Origin: Strongylocentrotus droebachiensis | Taxonomy: Eukaryota; Echinodermata; Echinoidea; Camarodonta; Strongylocentrotidae | DNA length: 64,000 nucleotides | NCBI GenBank assembly: GCA_035222895.1 | Contig: JAVYIG010005340.1 | Span: 62,001 to 126,000 of the forward strand | Reading direction: 5' to 3' | Notes under the pieces: generated by a model | The model's database searches: none | What the model saw: the letters and a program-made list of their open reading frames with translations, nothing else | Told to the model about the DNA's origin: nothing | Shown: positions 22,475 to 32,884 of the stretch, piece after piece | Layout of the letters: each line of letters starts with the position of its first letter | How positions within the stretch are numbered: position 1 is the stretch's first letter | Program-made: the position numbers and the translations under genes

Positions 22475-24035
22475 CAGGCGCGTACGCAGGATTTTTTCAA
22501 GGGGGGGGGTTTAAACATTTTTTAATCGGGCCGAAAATTTCGCAACGACTCTGCCAGCCGCTGAATAAGTGTGGGGGGGGGGGGGTAAGAGGACATTTTT
22601 AGGTCAGCCATTGGTTTAATTTTTTTTCTTTTTCAAAACGAAAATAAAAATACCAAAGGGGGGGGGGTTAAACCCCCAACCCCCCCTGTATTGAGTATTG
22701 AATACAGTTTTATTCTGACTATTGAGGTGTAATAAATTCATAACAAGTCAAGCATGACAGAAATTGGAATCCATTTTGAAAATAACCTATTGAGCAAGGG
22801 ATATTAATTTTGTGTAATGATTAAAGGTAACGACATTGACGAGCGTGAGGCTGAAATTAGGAGCCTGAATCGAGGACGAATGATAGATTTTGTGATTTCA
22901 CAGAATGTGCTTATTTTTAATTGAGGATTAGGATTAGGATTGTATTATGTTGGTTCCTTGCTCACCCATGTCTTCGCTTTGGGTAGTCGTTTAGTTGTAG
23001 TCCTGTGGTTTAAACAATGGACTGGGAATGCACTTACTTCTTGCAATCAAACATAGACACGGCTCTCATCATATGAAAAGGCATATTCTTATTCTTCATT
23101 TGTCGCTTTTATCCAAGATGTGAGTGAGAACATGGAATAGTTTACAAATAGTGTACAAAAAGGAAGCTACTACTTCCAAAGTGCTACTTCCAAAGCCATT
23201 GGAAAGCGCAACGAGACGTAATACCAATAATGGATGTACGTTTTAAAGAACGAATTCTTTGAATCTTTGCTTTCGTGTCATGTACTTGGAGCATCTATAA
23301 TCCCGATATATTTTTATGGTCGTACATGGAGGCGAGTACATGGATTAGAGGACAAAAAATTGATATATATCTATACGTGTATATGGCACAATATTAAAAC
23401 TTTATTATTATGGGAGATAATTCTCTGCATCATGATCGAAGTTTCAAATATAATCATAAAATTGTTATCCCTTTTTTTCTTCTGTCTAATAATACAGAAA
23501 CTTCATCATTTATGTCCTACAGTTCAAATTCCTCGAGGATTTGTGGCAATTAAGCTGCGAACCCGACTCAATAGCCACTCAATAAAAGTGGCATCCATTA
23601 ATCAAACGAGGCTGAAGCTTTACTCGCGTGACTGTTCTTCATATTTTGTTAATTAGTAACATTTTTTCACTGCTTCATAAACTGAGGTGAGAGAGAACTA
23701 GCGTACAAGTAGTGTCCGTTGTTTGAACTTTTACCACAGCTGGAACCGAGTAAAAGTATTACTACAGCATTCTAATAAAGTTTATTATTATTTAGATTCC
23801 TCTACCTTTGCGTCAACGCCTTTCAGAAAATAATTTGGAAATGGAAGGATCTTGAACGAAAGAGGACTTTTTTTTGGGGGGGGGGTCTCGAAATGTCAAC
23901 ATTTGACATTTTGCTCTGTTGGGGGGAGGGTTAAGGTCACCTTTTTTAGGTCAGCCATTGGTATAATTTTTTTTTTTTCAAAATAAAAATACCAAAGGGG
24001 GGGGGGTAACCCCCCCCCCCCTGTGTACGCGCCTG
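22475..24035. mobile_element. hAT-like element ends (8-bp TSD) separated by a duplicated genomic segment
   Basis: The left end CAGGCGCGTACGCAGG at 22475 and the right end TGTACGCGCCTG ending at 24035 are flanked by the same 8-bp TTACGAAT (22467-22474 and 24036-24043). Between them, two partial copies of the element interior (22475-22690 and about 23870-24035, both with TTTTTAGGTCAGCCATTGGT) surround a 1.17-kb genomic segment that is also present at 24125-25867. Confidence 0.75.
22694..23862 (+). repeat. Segmental duplication, copy S1
   Basis: Runs from AGTATTGAATACAG to GGATCTTGAACGAAAG and carries a relic of ACE exon 12. Nearly identical to S2, except that S2 has an extra TTAA-site element and about 35 bp more near 24190. 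Both copies contain the same 140-codon ORF, which is not a gene but reflects recent duplication. Confidence 0.9.
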
Positions 24036-24124
24036 TTACGAATGATTTATTTAAGTAATCAGAGTGTAATGTGCATACAACACGTGTAGAAAAGCTGGGC
24101 CATGATGTTTGCTAACCTATCAAT

Positions 24125-25867
24125 AAGTATTGAATACAGTTTTATTCTGACTATTGAGGTGTAATAAATTCATAACAAGTCAAGCATGACAGATGAAGTA
24201 ATAGCTCGTCGCTACGTACACATGTACATAAATTGGAATCTATTTTGAAAATGACCTATTAAAGGTACTATGTCCCATTTGCAGGCCAAAAAATGAAAAA
24301 GTTAAATTCCAACTGCATTTGAAAGATAATACTTATTTAGAACTTCCCTAAAAAAGGTGGGGCTTGAAAATGTCTTCAAGTGGGAAAATAATGACTATTA
24401 GTTGTCAAATCGACTTTAGGGCTATAGAGCCCAAAAGTAATAGTCTTGATTTTCAGACAATTGTACCGAATGGTCATACGTTTTATGCTGCGCAAAGATT
24501 CAATCAGTTTAATCTTGGCCATCACAAAAGGTAGGTTATTGTTGTAGACAAATGCTCATGTACCCTTTACAACTCTGTTCATGTATGTTATTACCAAAGA
24601 AGGAAAAAAGCCAGTCAGTCACTCAATAGTGTCTGACAGTGAAGTCTAGCAAGTAAACAGGTTTCCTTGCATAATTTGAATATGAGGACACTGCTAACGT
24701 TTAAATCTCACAGATAGGACATACATGACATATTCATAATTCCTGCAAAGTTCTACAGAATTTGAGGTTGGCTGCAAAAGGGACATAGTACCTTTAAGCA
24801 AGGGATATTAATTTTGTGTAATGATTAAAGATAACGACAATGACGAGCGTGAAGGCTGAAATTAGGAGCCTGAATCGAGAACGAATGATAGATTTTGTGA
24901 TTTCACAGAATGTGCTTATTTTCAATTGAGGATTAGGATTAGGATTGTATTATGTTGGTTCCTTGCTCACCCATGTCTGCGGCTTGGGTAGTCGTATAGT
25001 TGTAGTCCTGTGGTTTAAACACTGGACTGGGAATGCACTGAAGGTCTTGCATTCAAACATAGACACGGCTCTCATCATATGAAAAGGCATATTCTTATTC
25101 TTCATTTGTCGCTTTCATCCAAGATGTGAGTGAGAACATGGAATAGTTTACAAATAGTGTACAAAAAGGAAGCTACTACTTCTAACGTACTACTTCCAAA
25201 GCCATTGGAAAGCGCAACGAAACGTAATACCAATATTGGATGTACGTTTTAAAGAACGAATTCTTTGAATCTTTGCTCTCGTGTCATGTACTTGGAGCAT
25301 CTATAATCCCGATATATTTTTATGGTCGTACATGGAGGCGAGTACATGGATTAGAGGACAAAAAATTGATATATATCTATACGTGTATATGGCACAATAT
25401 TAAAACTTTATTATTATGGGAGATAATTCTCTGCATCATGATCGAAGTTTCAAATATAATCATAAAATTGTTATCCCTTTTTTTCTTCTGTCTAATAATA
25501 CAGAAACTTCATCATTTATGTCCTACAGTTCAAATTCCTCGAGGATTTGTGGCAATTAAGCTGCGAACCCGACTCAATAGCCACTCAATAAAAGTGACAT
25601 CTATTAATCAACCGAGGCTAAAGCTTTACTCTCGTGACTGTTCTTCATATTTTGTTAATTAGTAACATTTTTTCACTGCTTCATAAACTGAAGTGAGAGG
25701 GAACTAGCTTTGAGTAGTGTCCGTTGTTTGAACTTTTACCACAGCTGGCACAGAGTAAAAGTATTACAGCAGCATTCTAATAAAGTGTATTATTATTTAA
25801 TTTCCTCTACCTTTGCGTCAACGCCTTTCAGAAAATAATGTGGAAGTGGAAGGATCTTGAACGAAAG
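24125..25867 (+). repeat. Segmental duplication, copy S2
   Basis: Partner of S1, interrupted by the TTAA-site element at 24263-24793. Confidence 0.9.
24263..24793. mobile_element. TTAA-site element (piggyBac- or Kolobok-like MITE)
   Basis: Flanked by TTAA on both sides (24259-24262 and 24794-24797). The TIR AGGTACTATGTCCC is mirrored exactly by GGGACATAGTACCT. The empty site is seen in copy S1 as CCTATTGAGCAAGG. No transposase. A related copy in the opposite orientation lies at 46884-47372. Confidence 0.85.
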
Positions 25868-28050
25868 GTGACCTGTAAACTCCTGGCCAAATGTATTAAG
25901 AAGAAGAAGAAGAAGAAGAAAAAACGACCGCAAAGAGATTACACACAAACGCATGTAGTCGTCTATATTCGATCTGAAATCGAACGTCGTGACTCTAAAA
26001 CAGCATTAACAAGCCAAACCAAACGGCTAAAGTTGCTTGTGTGCTGAATAGCTTTGGACTTCTGGGCAAGACGTTATAAAAATACTGGTGTTGATATATT
26101 CGTTTTGCCGGCAGAAATAATACACACAGCCCTCACCTTCTCCATTGTACATTTTTATTTGTTCGTGTTGTGTACCCCTGTAGATATTTGAACAATTTTT
26201 GGGGGGTAATACATTAGGCCTGTATATTGAAGCTTATTGTCTTGATTTTAGATTCTGACAGAAATGCAACTAGAGTTTTTTAAGTATTTTGGGAATAATA
26301 AGATATTTTTTTGCTTTACGTAATTCGGAAAAAATAAGATATTCTCTTATTCGAAGTTTCGACAGAAAACCTATTCGCGGCCTCATATAAAATATCTTCT
26401 CTTTATTTATACATATATTACAAGTGTATGCTCAGAGTTTCGGTATGACAATGTCTGTTAAAGGCACAATTTGTTTATATAAAAACCATATAAATTAGAG
26501 AAGAGAGAATATATCAGACACCTACACAGTCACATATCTACAAAATAACGTACACTCTTTTACATAAAATACTGAATTAATTATAAACGCTAAGTACAAT
26601 ATAAACATATTGTATAAATGGGATAAAGATAATATGAGAATTTATGACTAACAGAACAAGTGCAAGTTTGAGAATCAGTAAACAGGATAAGTGTAATCTG
26701 ACATGTGATGAAATAACAAGTGTAACTTTGATAAATTATAAATAGGATAACATTTGCGAAATGATAAGTAAATGTGAAATACTGAAAGTAATCAAATTGA
26801 AGGTGAAATTTCAAGACATTCTTTAATTGTTATATGTATTAAGTATAGTTTGTAAATTCATGTACATGTAGGTGTTATGAGTGTTGTATAGAAACGAATG
26901 ATATTCTTGTAAATGTAATTACCTTGTGTTGACCAGCTTTTATATTTCATGATCTTTTATTCTGCATTCTGTGTAACTTAAACAACACGCTGCAGATGAT
27001 CGAGCAGGCCTTGGCCTAAGCCTCTAGAAGCTATCATTGGAAGTAGAGAAATCAGCGCCTAATCTCTGATAAACAACTTCAACATGTGATTATCTACTTT
27101 ATATGGTACTTTAATAAATATTGGGATACAGTTTATCACAACTCGTTTGCAAAGTATAGAGTAATTTTGGGGAAACATAAAATAAAGATTAACTGTTTTT
27201 TTTTTTGTTTACTGTTTTCTTCCACCTTTTATGTGTATTTGCATACTGTCGTCATACTGATACATAAATATGTCATGATATATTGTATTTGTTTTGAATA
27301 TATTATTCCATCAACTGAAATGCTGATGAGCTAACGAAATGAAAGAGGAGTTATGAGAAGTGGCAGGCAGACAAAGTCATGATGGATTGGAAGAAGTCAT
27401 TCGACGAGTAAAAGGAACAAACGACCTGCAATTAGTTTCCCTTTAACTTTTGGATACGAATTACGTTGACTATCACGAAAATCTGTCCAGAAGTTAGGAA
27501 TGGTTTTATATTTTGCATATAGTCCGATATGCCCTTACCCGTGAGGTGGCGGATCCAATGGTTACGGGGGGCGTGTCCCCAGCATAGGTATGGGTATATT
27601 GGACTATACGATCAAGGCCTATATGCATTGCATGTCCTATTGGGGTATTTTGTGGACCTCATCATTCTTCGTTTTTTCATTGTAAGTGCTCATACAATGG
27701 TGTTATGCTCTTTGCTGATTTAGGAGCTCCAATGCTATATGGTTTGTTTATTTTTTAATTTTCATATATAGTTTCTTAATATGTAGGCAATGTACATTAA
27801 CTCTTGATACTCTAGGAATGAATATGAATTAAATAAAGTAAAATGGACTATCGTATATCAGTTGTGTGCATGAATGCCAAGGATAAAAAGAGGAGAAAAA
27901 AATTGAACTTTAAAAATGCAACAAAAAAAAAATCAACGAGTTGTTCCGTGGTTGTGTTTTACCTCACTACCGTAGTATCAGGACGTGCCTACGATCGAGT
28001 TTGCTTTATCAATCACTTTGAAGATGTGTGTATTTTGTTATGCTTCTCTA
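25868..28050. other. Non-coding, includes ACE pseudogene introns and flank
   Basis: A short AAG run near 25897-25922. Otherwise A/T-rich sequence holding only the two last pseudogene exons. Downstream of 27435 nothing recognisable, apart from a GGCGGATCC hAT-end-like fragment near 27545. Confidence 0.4.
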
Positions 28051-28063
28051 TCAACCCTCCACC

Positions 28064-28137
28064 TACCCTCTCTCTCTCTCTCTCTCTCTTTCTGTATCTC
28101 TCTCTCTCTCTTTCTGTCTCTTTCTCTCTCTCTCTGA
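28064..28137. repeat. (CT)n microsatellite
   Basis: CTCTCT runs with TTTCTGT interruptions. Confidence 0.95.
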
Positions 28138-28567
28138 ACAAATATCACTGGTCACGTTAGATAACCGAATAAGAAAGGATCCATTCGTCTTGAATGCATT
28201 ACGTTATGGTGTCTTCCAGTCAGTTGTTAATTTGATTGATGAGGTTTTGGGGATCAGATCCGTTATGGTTCTATGTTTAAACATCAGAACATGTCAGCTT
28301 CCATATAGAGCTTTTCGTTGTATCTATAATATTTGTGTTATAAATGTTCTATCGCTGTTTCTTGACTGATATTATGTACAAGGCGTCCACACATACAATG
28401 AAAACAAACATGAAGGGTTGTGCTCACATTCGGAATGTTTAATACCACGTTTTGTAAGTAAAAGAGAAAAAATAAACGAAATATATTGCACATAATATTA
28501 TTTTCTTCTAGAAACACAAGGGGCGTCAAACAGGGGGAATTGCTGTGGTCATGATAATCGAATTTAA

Positions 28568-29117
28568 AGGGATAGTTGAGACCGCAAATACCTTCAAGGT
28601 GCATGCTTATTGCTCTTATTCTTATCTATGAAATTTCTAGTGCCCTTTTAGGACTTAAAATTGCTGTAAAGGTAATTTTAAACCCCAAAATGTGTAAAAT
28701 TTAGCCAACACGAACATACCAATTCAGCTCCACTTTCAAAAAAATACGGTGACCATTAATTAATTAATTAATTAATAATAACAATACATGGGCCGGCTCG
28801 TTGTGTGTAATATATATTACCACCACGACAGAGCCAACAAAAAATACAACATCGGCATTGGCTGAAATACAACGTAAAAGCCGTTATTTCGCTTTTTCAA
28901 CGGCTTTTTCAAATTATCGAATATTTATGGTGGTACACAAATATTAGAAATCGTTATATTTATGGATATTTCAGCCGTCTCTGAACCGACTTTGATCAAA
29001 CAAAGATGATTTTGTCATTTAAATTGTATGTTCTTTCAAATTTGACACTCTGCTTTTCATTATCTCACAAAAAAATATTTTGTGTAGCGTCCTCCGCAAC
29101 AGAACTCAACTATCCCT
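28568..29117. mobile_element. TTAA-site MITE
   Basis: TTAA at 28564-28567 and 29118-29121. The TIR AGGGATAGTTGAG is mirrored by CTCAACTATCCCT. No ORF. Contains a (TTAA)n run near 28757-28775 and an internal inverted motif around AAAGCCGTTATTTCGC. Different TIR from the 24263 element, so a separate family with the same target preference. Confidence 0.85.
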
Positions 29118-29381
29118 TTAAATTACCGCCGAAAAGTTTTGTTTTTTTATATTGAAAAAATAATAAAGATAACAACCTCACTTTCTCTGGTGATATATTT
29201 GAAGCTTCTGTCTGCAAAAATGCTGACCATTGCCTACTTTGTTTGTGGAAAACGTTTATTAACTATTTGACAGTTTGGTCCTATCATCCCTTATCGAAAC
29301 TGCCTAGAGACGCTCTTAAATTAGTACGACAAGGGAATTGTGTATAGAATGTATAATATATCATTAAGTTTGTCCAATAAT

Positions 29382-30632
29382 TTATTGCATCCAAGAAAAA
29401 TTGCGTTGGAGTAGACCCGACAATTTTACGTCATACTCCTCATAATACTGTTTCAGTTTCTCGATAATGTTTTCATCCACAATCGGAAGGTGGCGCTGTG
29501 ACATTTCGTAGACACAGTGTGTATCAGGTCTCCTCTCGACATTCACACAGTATCGTCCATCCTGGTCATGGAATTCAAAATGGTCTCCGCGGAAGAATTT
29601 TTTGATGCCAAGGAACGTTTCTAACCTTGCTAAAGTTTGAAGAGGCTGATGGACGAAGTCATCTCTGTCAATGACTAGGTAACCTTCATTATCATTAACA
29701 AGGGATTGAAGTTTCTTCAGAGTGTTGTAATAGACCCCTGTTCGAATCAAGGAAGAGTCAGCATTTACTCGGTTATATCGATCTATCAAGGTGTTCTCGA
29801 CGGTTACGGCATTGTCCTGGTGATTGTATGGAACTAGCTCGTCATCGGCTACGGTTTCATTAGGATTTTGGAAGACGGTGGGCTGCATGGAATGTAGAGT
29901 GAGGTTTAAAACACCTCTATGTGTACTTGCTATTTCTGATATTATTCTGGCTACAGGGTCTCGAATCACGACCACCACCTTGATCCCAGGGGCCGCCCGC
30001 TGAATAGCGCCCTCTAAAAGATCGTGATCATCAGCATACGCGGGTGAATGCTCGATTGTCATTTGAAATCGTGATGAATATGGTTGCCCACGTCTCCACT
30101 TGGAAATTTGACGATCCAAGTCAATGCTAGGCCACTCGAAGTGTGACTCTGAATGCGAAATGACGGAGGGATGAAGCCCCAGTACTTTGGAGAGAATGAA
30201 AGAATCGCAACCCCTGACCCCAATGACAAGCGCCTGTGGCAACCTTTGCTTGCATTCCATAGCACGTAATGCCTTATGGTTGGTGAGGAGCTCGATCTCA
30301 CCACTCGCCATGTAGGTATAACAGCCAACTTTATACATATCCCACGCCTCAGACTGAGTAATTGTACCCTTCTGTTTCCTCTTCCAATCTGATATCGAAT
30401 CTTGTCTTTCATCCGCTCCGTGTCTCTGTTTACCCTCCATGTCATCTTCTGAATCACCAAAGTGTATCCAGGCAATACGAGTCAGAATTAACCAGGTCGC
30501 TATCAGAATGATCGCCGCAAGCACTGGCGCCAGTCCCGCCTGTGACCGGCTAATCTGTCCAAAGCGTCCCATTTTCCAGATTCGGAGGGTGATTCTGCGA
30601 CGATAATCCCTCCTAACTCTTCGCGAGATCAT
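29382..30632 (-). CDS. Heparan sulfate 3-O-sulfotransferase-like type II membrane protein, divergent PAPS loop
   Basis: Intact single-exon frame of 416 codons with ATG at 30630-30632; Met21 is an alternative start. A very basic cytosolic tail precedes a signal anchor at residues 34-54 (APVLAAIILIATWLILTRIAW), then a stem, then the sulfotransferase domain (about 130-410). PQALVIGVR (132-140) aligns with the start of the family's PAPS-binding loop. IEHSPAY (193-199) and VIRDPVARIISE (222-233, 3'-phosphate site) follow the order of HS3ST enzymes. Cys362 and Cys373 fit the C-terminal disulfide, with N-glycosylation sites at 243, 258 and 411. Family members transfer sulfate from PAPS to glucosamine 3-OH of heparan sulfate in the Golgi. 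Here the usual KGGT of the loop is GCDS, so the key lysine is missing, and the VEKTPAY lysine is His. Function may be altered or lost. Confidence 0.85.
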   Translation of the reverse strand: MISRRVRRDYRRRITLRIWKMGRFGQISRSQAGLAPVLAAIILIATWLILTRIAWIHFGDSEDDMEGKQRHGADERQDSISDWKRKQKGTITQSEAWDMYKVGCYTYMASGEIELLTNHKALRAMECKQRLPQALVIGVRGCDSFILSKVLGLHPSVISHSESHFEWPSIDLDRQISKWRRGQPYSSRFQMTIEHSPAYADDHDLLEGAIQRAAPGIKVVVVIRDPVARIISEIASTHRGVLNLTLHSMQPTVFQNPNETVADDELVPYNHQDNAVTVENTLIDRYNRVNADSSLIRTGVYYNTLKKLQSLVNDNEGYLVIDRDDFVHQPLQTLARLETFLGIKKFFRGDHFEFHDQDGRYCVNVERRPDTHCVYEMSQRHLPIVDENIIEKLKQYYEEYDVKLSGLLQRNFSWMQ

Positions 30633-31440
30633 CCACGGTTTGGTTGACGTCCCTCTGTGTAAGAAAGCATTTCAACTCGTCGTATCGGGTAACACTGCAG
30701 AGAGCTGGAGAGAAATGAGAGATGAGAGTAGGATGAATAATTGTAAGCATGCCCCCGGATATACCCCGTATATTTGATATATTGTTATGTCAAAACAAAC
30801 ATACTTCAGAAGAATTGCCCCAGGATGTTTGATCTTTAGAACGCTGTTCCGAGACACAAGCATGTTGACATATCAGCTACTGCAGTTCAAATTTAATAAT
30901 GTTTAAAAAAACGGAAAAATAAATAATCCTTATGTTTACTTCGTCATCTTCTTCAAATATTCCCATAGACACAAAGGGGCAGATACAGGATTTAGCCCAA
31001 AGTACGTGCAATTATAAATAAACCCGGTCATTATTCATTAGGCGCTAATATCAATACATGAACAATCACTGAAAAGTCAAAATAAACAAAACCAAAATGT
31101 AAAAAAAAAAATGTAAGGGTCATTACATTAAAAAAATGTTTTGATGGTTTATGATTTGAAACTGCACAGATTTTACTCTTTAAAAAAAATTATTTGATGA
31201 AATAATAATAACAAACATGAAAGGCGAAATATCATTTATACAAATATGAATGCTGCGACGTTCAGTATGATAAAATATATGAACTGAAAAATATATTCCC
31301 CGAGTGATGTTATATATTTCACCGAGGCGACAGGCCGATGTTGAAATAATTATAATTGCTCGAGTGGCATTCTGAATTTGGAAGTGAATATAATACGCAA
31401 TGCATGCAATATTTGGCATATAAAGTTGAGGTTATCCTTT
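30633..31440. other. Upstream of sulfotransferase gene, no gene seen
   Basis: Likely 5' flank and promoter of the minus-strand gene. No clear core promoter motif. A/T-rich. Confidence 0.4.
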
Positions 31441-31524
31441 GGAGTCCGGCCCTCTCAGTTCAGTGCATTCGGGTTGCCTTCGTGTCAGATGCGCATTGCA
31501 CGCTCGTGATCGTGCATTTAATAA

Positions 31525-31660
31525 CAAAATGTTGAGTGTCACATGACACCTTTTCAGCCAATGGGATACTCGCTAACAAATAACCTAATTTATAAAACAG
31601 AATGTTGAGTGTCACGTGAAATATTTTTAGCAAGTAGGAGGGATACTCGGCGATTAAAAC
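31525..31660 (+). repeat. Two-copy direct repeat (~73 bp)
   Basis: AATGTTGAGTGTCACATGA near 31528 recurs as AATGTTGAGTGTCACGTGA near 31601, each followed by a GGGATACTCGSCGA/GCTAAC-like stretch. Confidence 0.6.
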
Positions 31661-31700
31661 CTTTTTTTGTATACAATTTTGGTATTTTTCAAAATAGGAA

Positions 31701-32064
31701 TTATTATAAGATGATGTAGCAGATCCTAATCAAATGATCGGTTGAGAGCGTACACTTGACCAGGCATTTATTTTGTTTAACACGTAATTTTACTAATGAC
31801 CGGCCACTAGTAAATACTTATGATCGGTCATTAGTAAAATCATGTTATAAAATATCATTTCATAAAACAAATAAAATATCATTTCATAAAACAAATAAAA
31901 TAACATCTTATAAAACAAATAATACATATCATTTTATTCGGGCATTAATAAAATTACCCAAACTCGCTACCTTCGAAACAGTCCAAACACCCTCGGCTAT
32001 CGCCTGGGGCGTGTGGGTAATTCTTACTGATGCCCTCACTGCTGTGTATTATTTGTATACTATC
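31701..32064 (+). mobile_element. Dispersed repeat, left copy of inverted pair
   Basis: Shares GATGATGTAGCAGATCCTAA, GAGAGCGTACAC, ATGACCGG and several AAAACAAATAAAAT units with the reverse complement of 35303-35545. It also carries an extra ~80-bp segment between TTTTATTCGGGCATTAATAA and TGATGCCCTCAC that the right copy lacks. Transposon class unknown; termini uncertain. Confidence 0.6.
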
Positions 32065-32884
32065 CGTATTTGATATGCGTGAAATCGAAACATATAATTT
32101 ATGTGTGCCCGAAATGGTATCAAAATCTGTTGCAGAGCGATGAACTTAAGGGGCGTTGACAAAATTGCTTGCTTTCAAGTGTTTACATCAAAGGAGATCA
32201 AGTAACAGACATGTCTCACAAACTGAAAACTGTTCCAGTACATTTACAACAAATGAATTTCATATGGTCAGTGGTAATCTTTATCCATTTTAACTGCGGC
32301 AAAGTCCTGGTTTGGTTTTAAAACGTCAAATGTAAATTTAGATGAAAAGACAAACCATATCGAGAAATGAGGTGTGTGGAAGAAGAAGGGGCCGCATAAG
32401 AGGAAGAGGGGACAAATAAGTACCTTAGATAATAGCCAAACACAGAGTTGTAAAGATTATATTAAGGTTGTCATGGCATGTAGCAGTTGGTAACTCAGCT
32501 ACGTCTTTGGACAAATATACGGCGTCAACAAAACATTTACTTTTCAGTTTTATGGTGTTTATAAAGCAGAGTCCAAAGTTGCTCAAACCATCATAAACCA
32601 ATTGTTGTACCATTTTGTGGAGTGACCCGTTCTCCTGATAAAATGGGCGTTGCTGTTTTTGCTCGAGGTCTTCTCTTTGTATTCCTTTGTTTCTCCTTTT
32701 TAGCTAGCAAACCCCCAAAGCAAAACGATATATTTGAGTTTGGTTCGAAGTACTTATTGACTTACTTTGTGGCGGATTAAAGCATATGAGCTGAAATTAA
32801 GCCTCACGCCCTATCAATAAGCTAAGTTGGTCCGAAGAGAAAGGAGCTCGATTTAGAGTGACTGAATATAGCATCCCATCCAAA
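32065..32884. promoter_or_regulatory. Presumed 5' flank and 5' UTR of ACE gene
   Basis: No other gene here. The first coding ATG is at 32885. A TATATTT string at about 32730 is a possible but unproven core promoter element, and an upstream non-coding exon cannot be excluded. Confidence 0.25.

Larger units (their letters stand above)
21814..27435 (+). pseudogene. Unprocessed ACE pseudogene (3' exons only)
   Basis: Remnants of the last four coding exons of an ACE-family dipeptidyl carboxypeptidase lie in the same order, strand and splice phase as the intact gene at 32885-44151. The exon 11 relic (21814-21830 plus 22297-22378) reads LIPPTPITEKDFGPAAKYH and ends at a preserved CAG|GTGAAT donor, but its acceptor AG has become AA. 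The exon 12 relic occurs twice (about 23498-23612 and 25504-25618), with stops. The exon 13 relic is about 26985-27099, with stops (CCTTGGCCTAAGCCTCTAGA region). The exon 14 relic (27314-27435) keeps ACCTGCAATTAG at the end but its acceptor is CAA and it has internal stops. Introns are present, so it arose by gene duplication, not retrotransposition. The zinc-site exons are absent. Confidence 0.88.

Noticed and set aside
23234-25662. Two nearly identical 140-codon ORFs that look conserved
   Set aside because: They are conserved only because the DNA was duplicated recently. The C-terminal part is an out-of-frame reading of the ACE exon 12 relic.
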